A DNA stretch of 64,000 bases from Campylobacteraceae bacterium (GTDB lineage: Bacteria > Campylobacterota > Campylobacteria > Campylobacterales > Sulfurospirillaceae), in assembly GCA_027050775.1 (NCBI GenBank), contig JALUBH010000011.1, positions 1 through 64,000 of the forward strand, given 5' to 3'. The position numbers and the translations under genes were made by a program. Of the stretch, positions 51,333-61,388 are shown piece by piece. Numbering within the stretch: the first letter of the stretch is position 1; each line of letters begins with the position of its first letter. The notes under the pieces were generated by a model. That model made no database searches. It had not been told where the DNA came from and saw only the letters and a program-made list of their open reading frames with translations.

Positions 51333-52256
51333 TTAAATTTTACCCTCTTTTTTGAGCTTTTTATAAAATGAACTATGCATGTATTTGACTTCATCTTCAC
51401 TTTTATTGCCGCTTATCATACTATCAAGCGAGCCTTTAATAGCAAAGAGAGACATATATAGATGAGTGATGAAAAGTGCAGCAACAGCCATACCTAAAAA
51501 GTTATGTGTTATCGCAGCTATTCTTATCAAATCAATCTGATCAAGACCAAATCTATCTAAAATAGCTAGATGAAAATCTTGAAAATACATCATCGCTCCT
51601 GTTCCAATCATCACAATTCCGCCTAGCATCGCTACCCAGAACCACATCTTTTGACCGGCATTAAATTGACCTGCTGGCACTACAACTTTCTTTTTTGTCA
51701 AGTAGCCCCCTAGCATCAAAAACCATTTTATATCATCAAGCGTAGGCAACATTGGAATAAACCACATCAAAAACATAGGAATAAAAGAGACTATAAAAAG
51801 TACTGTCCCTATGCTATGTATATATCTAGCAGTCAATACCAAATCACCACCACCAAGTTCTTTTCCAAAAATCATCATAAAACCAGTAGGTATCACAAGT
51901 ACAAATGCTAAAGCTGCCGTCCAGTGAACTACTCTTTTAAAAACCGAGTAAACGAAGACACCTTTGCCGCTGTGTGAAAACTTTTTTGGTCCGATGATGA
52001 GATAATGCAACAAAAATACCACCAAAACACCAACAGTTATGCCAAAAAATAATGCCCTAAACCAATGTACTTGGAGGTAAACAAAAAGTTCACCCCAAGT
52101 CTGATAATGCAAAATATTATGGAGAAGTTCGGGAGAGATCAAACGACTCCCCGTAAAATGAACTTCTTTGGCGTGCTCAACCAATGGTACTTTACCTATG
52201 AATTCTCTGGCATTCAGTAAAACTGCACCAAGAAGAAATATAAATAATTTTTTCAT
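51333..52256 (-). CDS. fdhC: Formate dehydrogenase cytochrome b subunit
   Basis: Membrane subunit of 307 residues that takes electrons from the FdhAB dimer and passes them to quinone. N-terminal hydrophobic segment (about 1-17), then four helices (about 60-85, 110-135, 150-175, 240-265) with haem-binding His in FKRVVHWTAAL, RYIHSIGT and AITHNFLGM, typical of the gamma subunit. ATG 52256 follows AAGGAT, 10 bp after fdhB. Last gene of the operon. Confidence 0.9.
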   Translation of the reverse strand: MKKLFIFLLGAVLLNAREFIGKVPLVEHAKEVHFTGSRLISPELLHNILHYQTWGELFVYLQVHWFRALFFGITVGVLVVFLLHYLIIGPKKFSHSGKGVFVYSVFKRVVHWTAALAFVLVIPTGFMMIFGKELGGGDLVLTARYIHSIGTVLFIVSFIPMFLMWFIPMLPTLDDIKWFLMLGGYLTKKKVVVPAGQFNAGQKMWFWVAMLGGIVMIGTGAMMYFQDFHLAILDRFGLDQIDLIRIAAITHNFLGMAVAALFITHLYMSLFAIKGSLDSMISGNKSEDEVKYMHSSFYKKLKKEGKI

Positions 52257-52266
52257 AGGTAATCCT

Positions 52267-52860
52267 TTAACCTTTGTAAGCTGTACTCCAGCCATATGGT
52301 ACACCAATTACACCTTTGCCTCTTTGCATAACTCTTTTTCTGTATATATCAGAAACTTCGGCTTCATCGCCTACTATAAGAGCATTTGTTGAACAAATCG
52401 CAGCACACATAGGAACTTTACCTTCGGCAATTCTATTTTGTCCATAAAGTTCTCTCTCTTTAGCAGAGTTTGTAGGCTCAGGACCACCTGCGCACATTGT
52501 ACATTTATCCATAACACCTCTTGTACCAAACGCTCCGTCTTTTGGAAATTGAGGAGCACCAAATGGACAGGCATATAGACAGTATCCGCAACCTATACAT
52601 GTGGTTTTGTCATGTAAAACTATACCATCGGCTCTGATATAAAAACAGTCAACTGGACAAACTTGCTCACAAGGTGCATCTGTACAGTGCATACAAGCAA
52701 CAGACACAGAATACTCTTGTCCTTCCATGCCTTCATTTACCGTTACAACTTTTCTTCTGCTGATGCCTACTGGAAGCTCGTTAGCTTCTTCACAGGCAAC
52801 TGCACAACCTAAACATTCTATACATCTTCCTTCATCACAATAAAATTTCATTCTAGCCAT
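52267..52860 (-). CDS. fdhB: Formate dehydrogenase iron-sulfur subunit
   Basis: Electron-transfer subunit of 197 residues with four 4Fe-4S cluster motifs: CIECLGCAVACEE, CMHCTDAPCEQVCPVDC, CIGCGYCLYACPFGAPQFP and CTMCAG with later Cys in CAAICS. It links the catalytic FdhA to the cytochrome b subunit on the periplasmic side. It has no Tat signal of its own, so it is probably exported in complex with FdhA. It lies 10 bp downstream of fdhA. Confidence 0.93.
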   Translation of the reverse strand: MARMKFYCDEGRCIECLGCAVACEEANELPVGISRRKVVTVNEGMEGQEYSVSVACMHCTDAPCEQVCPVDCFYIRADGIVLHDKTTCIGCGYCLYACPFGAPQFPKDGAFGTRGVMDKCTMCAGGPEPTNSAKERELYGQNRIAEGKVPMCAAICSTNALIVGDEAEVSDIYRKRVMQRGKGVIGVPYGWSTAYKG

Positions 52861-52870
52861 CTCGCACCCC

Positions 52871-55711
52871 CTACGCTTTTTCTATGCGGCACAAGCCGGC
52901 TTTTGTTTCAGGAATTTGAGTAATGATGTCATATCCGTAGTTTGTTACGGTATTGGCTGCTTCACCTATACTGTACGGTTTTGTTCCCTCAGGATAATTT
53001 TCACTCAAATCAACCCCTTGCATTATTCCTGCCCAGTGATAAGGCAAGAATATTCTATCTTCACTTACGGAGTATGTAAATCTGGCTCTTATTTTTATTT
53101 TGGTGCCCTCAGGTGAATGTACCCACATCATATCGCCATCTTTTATGCCATGATTCATAGCAAGATTTGGATTGATATCACAGAACATTTCAGGGTTATG
53201 CTTATTAAGATATTTTGAACTTCTCTCAATCAAACCAGCACCACTGTGAGTCACAAGTCTTCCTGTTACAAGATTTAGAGGAAACTCTTTTGACCAATCT
53301 TTTTTCTGAACTGATTCATATCTTGTGTCAACTCTATACTGATTCTTTTTATCTTTATATGTCGGATACTCTTTTGTAAGATCGTACCTAGGAGTATGCA
53401 AAGGCTCTCTGTGCATAGGAATTTGATCAGGAAATGTCCATACCTTGGCTCTTGCTTTTGCATTACCATAAGGTGCAACTCCAGCTTTTAGTGCAAGTTC
53501 TGCGATTTCATCACTGATGTCAACTTTCCAGTTTTTACCCATAGCCGCTTTTTGAGCAGGAGTCAGCTTGATACCTAAGACTTTTTCTATATTGTCTTTA
53601 TGAAGCTCAGGATAACCACCGTCAACTTTTGCACCTTTGATAGTTGCTCCGTGACCTGCTAACTGATTAACTCCGTCATGAACTAGACCAAATCTATTCC
53701 TAAATCCCATACCACCTTGAGCTACACTCAAATTTGTATCATAAAGGATTGGGCTACCACTATGTTTTGTCGTCCAACAAGGCCATGGAAGTCCATAATA
53801 CTCACCCTTCATAGGTCCCATACCGGCAATTGTAACTTCATTAAACATATGCCAATTTTCTTGATGCTTTTTAAGTCTATCGTAAGTCCAACCAGTTAAT
53901 CCGATTGTTTTTATAATTCTTGCGATTTCATTTATGGCATCTTTTGGCCATACAAATTTATCACCGGATTTTACGAGTTTACCCTCTTTTTTGTTTGCTC
54001 TTAACTCCATACCTGCTACGAATTGATCATAAAAACCAAACTTTTTAGCAAATGCAAACATAATATCTTGGTCGGTTTTACTCTCATACATCGGATCCAC
54101 AACTTTACTTCTAAGTTGTGCACTTCTGTTTGTTGCAGTAACTGTTCCCTCTCCCTCAAATTGAGTGGCAGTAGGAAGGATATAAACGCCATCTTTTTTA
54201 TTTGTTAAGATTGCTGCTTCATTTGCAAATGGCTCTGCTACAACTATCAAGTCTAGTTTATTGAGAGCTTGTTGTACGCTTGCCTGTCTTGCGATTGAAG
54301 TGATACCGTTTCCTTGTACCCAGAGAGCTTTTATAGGAGAACTTGTATGGATTGGATCCTCTTTTATAACACCTTCATACCAGCGAGCCAAGGTAAAGCC
54401 TTTGGTATTCATCCATTTTTTGGCTTTAAATCTACCTTTTAGCCAATCATAATCCACACCCCACTGCTTAGCAAAGTATTTCCATGAACCATCACTTAAT
54501 CCATAATATCCCGGAAGAGTATGAGACAGACAACACATATCAGTAGCACCTTGAACATTGTCATGACCTCTTAGGATGTTACATCCGCCACCTGCTTGTC
54601 CCATATTTCCCAATGCTAATTGAAGTATTGGAGCCATTCTAGTGTTTGATGAGCCTATACTGTGTTGAGTTAAGCCCATAGCCCAGATGAGAGTTCCCGG
54701 TTTTCTAGTTGCGAATGCTCTTGTGATTTGATAAAGTATATCTTCAGATACACCTGTGACATCTGCCACTTTTTCTGGAGTCCATTTTTTAGCCTCTTTT
54801 ATGACATCATCCATGCCATAAACTCTGTTTTTAATAAAATCTTTATTTTCCCAACCATTTTTAAAGATGATATGAAGCATACCATACATAAATGGTATAT
54901 CAGTTCCCGGTCTTATATGAGCATACAAATCAGCTTTTGCAGCTGTCTTTGTATATCTAGGATCTACTACTATTAGTTGAGCATTGTTATGCTCTTTTGC
55001 TTTTAAAAAGTTTTTGAAACCAACAGGATGGTTTACCGCAGGATTTGCTCCGAATATGATAATAGACTTAGCATTTTGGATATCTCCAAGATGATTTGTC
55101 ATAGCGCCATAACCCCATGTATTCGCCACACCGGCGACTGTTGCACTATGTCAAATTCGAGCTTGGTGATCTATATTGTTAGTTCCCCACATTGCGGCAA
55201 ATTTTCTGAAGTAGTAAGATTGCTCTGTACTCATCTTTGCCGAACCTAAAAACATCGCTACATCTGCACCGTTGTTTTTTCTTAGAGACAACATCTTGTC
55301 ACCGATTTCACTAATGGCTTGATCCCAACTGATTCTTTGCCATTTTCCATCTACTTTTTTAAGTGGATGTTTTACTCTTTTTGCACTTTTAACTGTATCT
55401 ATACTATCGATACCTTTTGAACAGTGACTTCCGTGACTGATAGGATGGTCTTGTGCCACCTCTTGTCTAACCCAGACACCATTTTGCACTTCGGCTATGA
55501 TACCACAGCCAACCGAACATGTTGTACATACGGTTTTAACTAACTTTGAACCAGGATATGGATTTTTTATCTCCTCTTGTGTAGCCTTTCTGACGGCACT
55601 ACCGCCGGCTATTAGAGTTGTTCCGATAGCTGCACCGCCTAGTGTTGCTATCTTTAGAAAAGATCTTCTTCCTGCTTGCAAAGATAGTTTTTCTAACTTA
55701 TCTTTACTCAT
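52871..55711 (-). CDS. fdhA: Formate dehydrogenase catalytic subunit, selenoprotein (Sec187)
   Basis: Mo/W-bisPGD formate dehydrogenase of 946 residues, exported by Tat (GRRSFLK, 14-20). A 4Fe-4S cluster is bound by Cys62, Cys65, Cys69 and Cys97. An in-frame UGA at 55153-55151 is codon 187 in the sequence ARI-U-HSATVAG, the position of the metal-binding Sec/Cys in the family. The frame continues without shift through NPAVNHPVGF, WVQGNGITS, RLVTHSGAG and LPYHWAG to the end. A SECIS-like hairpin follows the UGA. It oxidises formate in the periplasm; electrons pass to FdhB and FdhC. Splitting it at the UGA would give two false genes. Confidence 0.96.
55123..55153 (-). promoter_or_regulatory. SECIS-like hairpin of fdhA
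   Basis: After UGA the mRNA reads CATAGTGCAACAG, then TCGCC-GGTGT-GGCGA, a perfect 5-bp stem with loop GGUGU. The loop starts 18 nt after the UGA, the same distance as the GGUCU loop in E. coli fdhF. Confidence 0.82.
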
Positions 55712-55720
55712 TTTATAGTC

Positions 55721-55770
55721 TCCTTTTTCGGAAATAAATTCCGTAAAATTTTTTGCGATTAGCTATCGCT
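55721..55770 (-). promoter_or_regulatory. Hairpin leader element before fdhA
   Basis: Minus strand: GCAAAAAATTTTA, hairpin CGGAA-TTTA-TTCCG, AAAAAGGAGACTATAAAATG. A weaker member of the leader family seen before the ATP-grasp and thioesterase genes, again ending in the start codon. Confidence 0.5.
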
Positions 55771-55774
55771 CCAC

Positions 55775-55975
55775 CTAAGATGCCACGCTATAATACTCTC
55801 GCCAATAAGATGTCTTCTTATAAAGAATCTCTTTTTTTGGAGAGTGTCCTACGACAACACCGTTTGATCCACTTTCTGGTTTAAACTTCTCGCTAGCTTG
55901 AAGTGCACTGCTTGCTACTACAGCACTTCCACCAACAAGGGCTTTTTTCAAAAAGTCTCTTCTTGAGTCTTGCAT
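55775..55975 (-). CDS. Small twin-arginine formate dehydrogenase-associated protein
   Basis: Protein of 66 residues with a Tat signal (SRRDFLKKALVGGSAVVASSALQA) and a mature tail of about 40 residues ending in WREYYSVAS. Such small Tat proteins regularly precede fdhA in Campylobacterota and related bacteria. The role is unknown, perhaps an accessory subunit or assembly helper. ATG behind AAAGGAG. Confidence 0.85.
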   Translation of the reverse strand: MQDSRRDFLKKALVGGSAVVASSALQASEKFKPESGSNGVVVGHSPKKEILYKKTSYWREYYSVAS

Positions 55976-56051
55976 CTTTACTCCTTTGTTTTGATTTATC
56001 TCGACTAAAGAGATGTGAGAAAAATCTTAAAAAACTCTCTCATATCTCTTT

Positions 56052-56816
56052 TTACACCTCATCTTCTACATCACCTCCGACTTCTATGATGCACTCTTGT
56101 ATCTCTTCGGATTTTTTTCTTTTGTTTTCAAGCCTTCTTTTTGCTTCTGCATCAGATATGTTTACAACTTCATCTTTTTTGGAAATTTTCTCTCTCTTCT
56201 TGGGTTTTTTAACATCCAAAAATAGTCTCTCAAAAGATATAAATGATTTTAGAAATATGGCAACTTCTTGATAGAAAACTGCATTTTCATGTGTATATAT
56301 TTTTTCTATAAATTCATCAACAAAGTTATTTAATACATTTTTGAAAATCTCTTTTTCCAAAGAAGCTGCTTTTTCATCTCCATTTAATTCATCCGCTATA
56401 AGGTAGTGCATAAGTGTAAATATAAAGCCTATGTCATCTTCTAAATCTGTAAACTTTTCGCTATCTCTTCTATAGTTTGACTGCAACACATAATTTACCA
56501 TCAAGAGTCTTTTTCTCCCATCATCTCTCTCTTCTTCATAAAAGGAGGCTGTTGTAGGCACAGGATTACTGCTTAAATCATAAAATATAGAGTCATATTC
56601 ACTCTGGATAGACTTCAAACCTTTTGAAGAGATAATTTGAGACATATTTATAAGAGTTTTATCAACTTCGTCATCTATAGGATTTTTCAGAAAAAAATCT
56701 ATCTTTTCCTCAACTCCCTTATATCTCTCCTCTTCCAAAACAAATGCAAAAAGGGAGCTAAAAAGCCCATAAAACAAAACTCTAGCTCTGTTGATATTTT
56801 CATTATCTATATTCAT
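56052..56816 (-). CDS. TorD-family chaperone
   Basis: All-helical cytoplasmic protein of 254 residues, probably a maturation chaperone that guards the FdhA Tat signal until the cofactor is in. Recognisable features are RARVLFYGLFSSLFAF at the start and EYDSIFYDLSSNPVPTTASFYEEER (about 85-109), the TorD/DmsD-type loop. The last 45 residues are a charged extension. ATG 56816 overlaps the upstream stop as TAATG, so it is coupled to the ferredoxin gene. Confidence 0.82.
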   Translation of the reverse strand: MNIDNENINRARVLFYGLFSSLFAFVLEEERYKGVEEKIDFFLKNPIDDEVDKTLINMSQIISSKGLKSIQSEYDSIFYDLSSNPVPTTASFYEEERDDGRKRLLMVNYVLQSNYRRDSEKFTDLEDDIGFIFTLMHYLIADELNGDEKAASLEKEIFKNVLNNFVDEFIEKIYTHENAVFYQEVAIFLKSFISFERLFLDVKKPKKREKISKKDEVVNISDAEAKRRLENKRKKSEEIQECIIEVGGDVEDEV

Positions 56817-58483
56817 TATTTTCTTCCTTCTAATTGAGCTTTTAACATCACTTTTGGCTTGCAAGATTCACAACAATAAAGTGTCCTTATCCTAGCTTTA
56901 TCATCTCCAAAAATCGGTTCCATCTTTTGCGCTATCATCATAATTGCTTTTTTGGGAGCAAACTCTACCCCACATTCAACACACTTGAAAAGCTCGTCTT
57001 TTGCCATAATATTTTGTTTAAAATAATCAGGCTTCAAACTTAACTCGTCATCAATCACACTTAGACAATCTTTCTCGGGGCATGTCGGTTCACAATACCC
57101 GCAATTCGTACAAATAGACGGATTAAATCTCAAGGTATTATCTTCAGGATGCACCGTAAGAGCTCTGACATTGCAAGCACCTACACAACTCATGCAAAGT
57201 GTACAAGTCTCTTGATTTATGGTGATATTTCCATAGTGAATATGCTCACCTGTCTTTACTACGCCCAAATCATCTTCACCGACCAAATGAGCAAGTCTGG
57301 CCGAAAATATCTCTCGTTTTCTTAAATCACTCTCGTTTATGCCGTACTGAGCCTCAACAAAAGTCTCTGTCTTTGCAAGTGCCAACCTCAGCTCATCCTC
57401 ATCTTTGGCTATAAAAATTGCCTGTTTATTATATTTTCTTCTAAAAATCTCATTTATCAAAGCTATGGCATCACCTGAACCTTTTGAGATAAAATCACTA
57501 TAAAAGATGACAGATTTTCCACTTGTTTGCAAAAGTGAGATATAGTGTGCTTCATGCAAGAACTTCTCACCCTCGACAGCTAAAGGCAATACACCTTTTG
57601 GAAGCTCTACATGTAGAGCCTCTAAATCCATCTTACGAGGAACTATCAACGCTACTTTATCTCTATAAAACTCTTTTATCTCGCTAAATGCGGTGCGTGG
57701 CATCTGAGTATAATCAAGCGCACCTGAGGGACAGACACTGATGCACCCGCCACATCCGTGACAATCTATCTGCGAAAATTCCAAATGTTTTTTCTCATCA
57801 TCTTTTAAAATTGCTACCGTTGGACAAACTTCTGCACATTTACCACAAATCTCTTCTCTTCTTTCGTGATATTGGCAAATGTTCGAATCATAAACTGTAA
57901 AATTTTTGTATCTGTATCCACCCAAATTCTCTTCTGTTCTTTCAAATACTTCATCGAATCCCAACTCAAGCGGATCAAAAACTCCACTTTGTTTCATAGC
58001 GAATAAAGGTGCATCTTCCCAAATGATTTGTGCGCAGGTTATCTCATATACTTCATCATTTTTCTTCACAGATACACTTAACTTGCCGATATGTCCATTG
58101 ACATCCACCACCATTGAGGGATTGAGCATAATGGAGGTAAACTTGTCATTTTGCAAAATCTTTTTGTACTTATCACTTTTATCGTCATTTGTTACTATTA
58201 GTAACTTATCATTCACCTCTTCTTCAAAATCCATATCTTTTGCCAGGTCAAAATTTAAGGACCTTATATCATATAATGATTTTATATTCTTAATTTTATC
58301 TGCCATATCATCAGAGCTGTTTTGCACATAGAAGTTTATCTCAGGAGCATATATCTGGGTATCACAAAATTTACTATTTGCTACTATATAGTCCGTGTCG
58401 TCAGCTTCATCCAAAATATTTATACTCTCATCTAAAGGATATTCTAATTTTGTATCAGTTAAAAAGAGATATTCAGGTTTCAT
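56816..58483 (-). CDS. Polyferredoxin of the formate dehydrogenase operon
   Basis: Cytoplasmic iron-sulfur protein of 555 residues, first gene of the fdh operon. Cluster motifs: CGKCAEVCP (about 215), CHGCGGCISVCPSG (about 240), CTLCMSCVGACN (about 430), CTNCGYCEPTCPEKDC (about 460) and a final CVECG ... CCESC pair. The middle part (about 265-400) has no clusters. It resembles proteins beside Campylobacter fdh genes. It may carry electrons between the cytoplasm and the complex or assist maturation; the exact role is unknown. It carries a palindrome copy. Confidence 0.85.
   Translation of the reverse strand: MKPEYLFLTDTKLEYPLDESINILDEADDTDYIVANSKFCDTQIYAPEINFYVQNSSDDMADKIKNIKSLYDIRSLNFDLAKDMDFEEEVNDKLLIVTNDDKSDKYKKILQNDKFTSIMLNPSMVVDVNGHIGKLSVSVKKNDEVYEITCAQIIWEDAPLFAMKQSGVFDPLELGFDEVFERTEENLGGYRYKNFTVYDSNICQYHERREEICGKCAEVCPTVAILKDDEKKHLEFSQIDCHGCGGCISVCPSGALDYTQMPRTAFSEIKEFYRDKVALIVPRKMDLEALHVELPKGVLPLAVEGEKFLHEAHYISLLQTSGKSVIFYSDFISKGSGDAIALINEIFRRKYNKQAIFIAKDEDELRLALAKTETFVEAQYGINESDLRKREIFSARLAHLVGEDDLGVVKTGEHIHYGNITINQETCTLCMSCVGACNVRALTVHPEDNTLRFNPSICTNCGYCEPTCPEKDCLSVIDDELSLKPDYFKQNIMAKDELFKCVECGVEFAPKKAIMMIAQKMEPIFGDDKARIRTLYCCESCKPKVMLKAQLEGRK
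57604..57619. repeat. GCTCTACATGTAGAGC palindrome copy (polyferredoxin gene)
   Basis: Perfect 16-bp palindrome in the cluster-free middle part of the gene, read as Ala-Leu-His-Val-Glu. Confidence 0.9.
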
Positions 58484-58626
58484 ATTATTCTATATCCTTT
58501 TGGTTAATTTATATTTACCGTATGGTAGTAAAAATCATATTAATTTGCACTTAATAAGATATATTTACTCTTAATTCATAGGTATATATCATATTTTTTG
58601 CTATAATTGTGGATAAGGAGATTAAA
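58484..58626. promoter_or_regulatory. Divergent promoter region between fdh and sensor-selAB operons
   Basis: A TATAAT box at 58602-58607 serves the rightward operon, so translation must begin at TTG 58627 (AAGGAG before it) and not at GTG 58609. Near 58515 TTTACCGTATGGTAGTAAA contains TACC-GTAT-GGTA, a possible operator for the leftward fdh operon. The response regulator encoded downstream is a candidate binder. Confidence 0.55.
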
Positions 58627-59775
58627 TTGGTAAAGAAAAGTTATATATTTATATTTATTTTGATAATCATTACTGCCGTATCTCTCTTTTTTATCCATCA
58701 AACTCCTGACATAAAAGAGATTAGACTTGGCGCTTCTTTGCCACTTAGCGGGATAAACCAGAATCTTGGCTCAGAAATAGTCATCGGCTCAAGTAGCTAT
58801 TTTAACTATATAAATTCAAAGGGCGGAATTGATGGTAAAAAGATAGATTTTATACATTATGATGACAAGTATGAACCCGAAATCACACAAACAAATATAA
58901 ATAAGCTGATAAAAAAAGATAGGGTATTTGCACTATTTGATTTTGTTGGAACGCCTACAGTAAAAAAAGTTTTGCCGATTATAGAAGAGAGTAAAATCCC
59001 TTTCATAGCCCCATATACAGGAGCTAGCTTTTTAAGAAACCCAAATATAGAAAACATAGTCAATCTCAGAAGTTCATACAAAGAGGAGATAGATGCGCTT
59101 GTTGGATATCTCGTGAAAAGTAGAAACTTAAGCAAATTTTCTATCTTTTATCAAAATGATGACTATGGACAAGAAGGCTATATCGCCCTTCTAAGCGCTT
59201 TAAAAAAACAAGGATTAAGCCTACAGAGCGAAGGAACATACAAAAGGAATACTCTGTTTATAAAACAGGCGATTTACGATATAAAATCCAACAAACCTCA
59301 AGCCATTATCCTAGTAGGCGCATATAAACCCACCGCTAGATTTATAAAAAAAGCCAGGCAAAGCAGTTTAAAAAATGCCATATTTTGCCCTATCTCTTTT
59401 GTAAATGCCGATGCTCTTATGAACGAACTCAAAAATAAGAGTAAAAATATAATCTTTTCACAGGTTGTCCCCTCATATAATGACAACACAAAAATCACAA
59501 AAGAGTATAGAAAGATACTAAACATATACTACCCAAGGCACAAGCCGACACTGGCATCTTTTGAGGCATTTTTAGCTGCCAAAGTAGTAGTGAAAGCTTT
59601 AAAAAATCTAAATGGAGACATAAACAGAAAGGATTTTTTGTACAGCATAAAGCATTTAAGCGAAAATACACTTGGCTCCATAAAAATTCACTATAAAAAT
59701 TCACAACTCTTAAACAGGGTATATATATCACAATTTGTAGATGGAAAATTCAAAGTGTTAGCCATAAGACCATGA
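58627..59775 (+). CDS. Periplasmic ligand-binding protein (Peripla_BP_6 type)
   Basis: Extracytoplasmic binding protein of 382 residues related to Leu/Ile/Val-type receptors. One N-terminal hydrophobic segment (about 4-22) without a clear cleavage site, then RLGASLPLSGINQNLGSEI, RVFALFDFVGTPTVKKVLPII and SIFYQNDDYGQEGYIALLSALKKQG, which form the two-lobed fold. No ABC permease or ATPase is nearby; a histidine kinase gene overlaps it by 4 bp. It therefore probably senses a ligand for the kinase instead of importing it. Ligand unknown; formate is implied only by context. Confidence 0.82.
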   Translation: MVKKSYIFIFILIIITAVSLFFIHQTPDIKEIRLGASLPLSGINQNLGSEIVIGSSSYFNYINSKGGIDGKKIDFIHYDDKYEPEITQTNINKLIKKDRVFALFDFVGTPTVKKVLPIIEESKIPFIAPYTGASFLRNPNIENIVNLRSSYKEEIDALVGYLVKSRNLSKFSIFYQNDDYGQEGYIALLSALKKQGLSLQSEGTYKRNTLFIKQAIYDIKSNKPQAIILVGAYKPTARFIKKARQSSLKNAIFCPISFVNADALMNELKNKSKNIIFSQVVPSYNDNTKITKEYRKILNIYYPRHKPTLASFEAFLAAKVVVKALKNLNGDINRKDFLYSIKHLSENTLGSIKIHYKNSQLLNRVYISQFVDGKFKVLAIRP

Positions 59776-61388
59776 AAAGGTTTTTTCAGTATGCAAATAA
59801 AAAATTAGAAAATGTAAAGTTTGCAAGTAAAACAAAATTTTTAATTTTTACAATACTTGGGGGCACAATACTGATTGGCTTTTTGATGTTCATCTCTATA
59901 TTTGCATTAAAGTATGATTTTGAAGTGCTCTTTGAAAATCTTACAAAACCTCAAGTAAAACTTGAAGAGATAAAAGACATATATCAAGTAAATATAAAAG
60001 AGACTTTAAGTGCGATAAAAGAGAAACAGATAAGTAAAGCCGAGGGCGTAGAGGTACTAAGTTTGGCCGAGCAGATAATAAAAAAACAGTGGAAAGAGTA
60101 CAAAAAAGAGACAGGTCAACAAATAGGAGGGTTACCGGAATTTGCAAATAACTGGTTAAATTTCTTTCTATTAAGCAGCGACAAACTAAAACAGAGTGAA
60201 TTTGAAGAGAGAATCATACAAAATATAGAAAAAAAGATAAAAAGCATAAACAAAAAAATCACTAAACTGATTTTTATACTAAATGAAAAAAATACAATAA
60301 ACACAAAACAGATAATCAACAACACCATCTTAGAAACAAACTCTTTAAACATATATCTTTCTACTCTCATCACAAATAACCTAAAAAGAGCCATCTCAAA
60401 AAAAGAGGCAAATGACAGACTTTTTAGCACAAGTACACTTATGTTGGTTTTCCTTATAACCCTATCTTTCATATTTATGATTCTTATCTCCATCATCATA
60501 ATCAACAATTTTCAAGAACTTCACTACTCGTTAGAGGAGAATGTGGCAAGAAAAACAAAAGAGCTAAGGGCATTAAATATATCACTTGAGAGCAGGGTTA
60601 AAAAAGAGGTGGAAAACAGCAGAAAGAAGGACAATATCATGTTCCAGCAAGCCAGACTTGCCAGTATGGGAGAAGTTTTGCACAATATCGCTCATCAGTG
60701 GAGACAGCCATTGGGAGCTTTAATGATGATAATACAGGGGTTTGGAAGCAAGTTTGAAAGAGGAAAATTAGATGAAAAATTTATCCGAAGCAGTATAGAT
60801 GATGCCCTAAGACTCGGGAAAAATATGTCAGATACACTTGATGATTTTAGAAATTTTTTTATACCAAATCGAGCTAAACAGATATTTGAAGTCAAAAAAG
60901 CGATAAACAAATCCATAGAACTGACAAAATACCAACTTGAAAAAGAGGACATATCATTAGAGTTTAATTCAAATATAACAGCCAAAATTTATGGATTTAA
61001 AAACGAACTTATACATGTTGTCCTGAACCTAATCAACAACTCAAAAGACATACTTTCATCAAGAGAGAACCTAGATAAAAAGAGAATTTTAATAATCACC
61101 AAGCAGACAAAACGAAAGATAATCATAAATATCATAGATAACGGCGGAGGCATAAAAGATGATATAATAACAAAGATATTTGATCCGTACTTTACCACTA
61201 AACACAAGAGCATGGGAACGGGAATTGGTCTATATATGTCAAAACAATTGGTTGAAAGACACATGAACGGAAAGATTTACTGCAAGAGCATAAAGCATAA
61301 ATTTGGTACAGAAAAACTCTTTGATTCTGCTATATTTAGTGTCGAATTGCCACTAGAGGAGAAAAATTATGAACAAAAGAAATCTTGA
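59772..61388 (+). CDS. Membrane histidine kinase
   Basis: Sensor kinase of 538 residues. Helices at about 22-46 and 222-246 enclose a helical periplasmic domain of about 175 residues that could contact the binding protein. A coiled coil (about 250-290) leads to the H-box MGEVLHNIAHQWRQPLG with His308. The ATPase part has NLINNSKDIL, DNGGGIKDD, FDPYFTTKHKSMGTGIGLYMSK. The HQWRQPL type of box is common in Campylobacterota kinases. Tightly coupled to genes on both sides. Confidence 0.9.
   Translation: MKRFFQYANKKLENVKFASKTKFLIFTILGGTILIGFLMFISIFALKYDFEVLFENLTKPQVKLEEIKDIYQVNIKETLSAIKEKQISKAEGVEVLSLAEQIIKKQWKEYKKETGQQIGGLPEFANNWLNFFLLSSDKLKQSEFEERIIQNIEKKIKSINKKITKLIFILNEKNTINTKQIINNTILETNSLNIYLSTLITNNLKRAISKKEANDRLFSTSTLMLVFLITLSFIFMILISIIIINNFQELHYSLEENVARKTKELRALNISLESRVKKEVENSRKKDNIMFQQARLASMGEVLHNIAHQWRQPLGALMMIIQGFGSKFERGKLDEKFIRSSIDDALRLGKNMSDTLDDFRNFFIPNRAKQIFEVKKAINKSIELTKYQLEKEDISLEFNSNITAKIYGFKNELIHVVLNLINNSKDILSSRENLDKKRILIITKQTKRKIIINIIDNGGGIKDDIITKIFDPYFTTKHKSMGTGIGLYMSKQLVERHMNGKIYCKSIKHKFGTEKLFDSAIFSVELPLEEKNYEQKKS

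Noticed and set aside
55130-55153. Apparent frameshift or nonsense break splitting fdhA into a 186-residue and a 752-residue part
   Set aside because: The stop is a UGA at the family Sec position, the reading frame does not change, and a SECIS-like hairpin follows, so this is selenocysteine decoding.
58609-58626. GTG 58609 as start of the periplasmic binding protein
   Set aside because: It lies 1 bp after a TATAAT box, so it would not be in the transcript; TTG 58627 follows AAGGAG.
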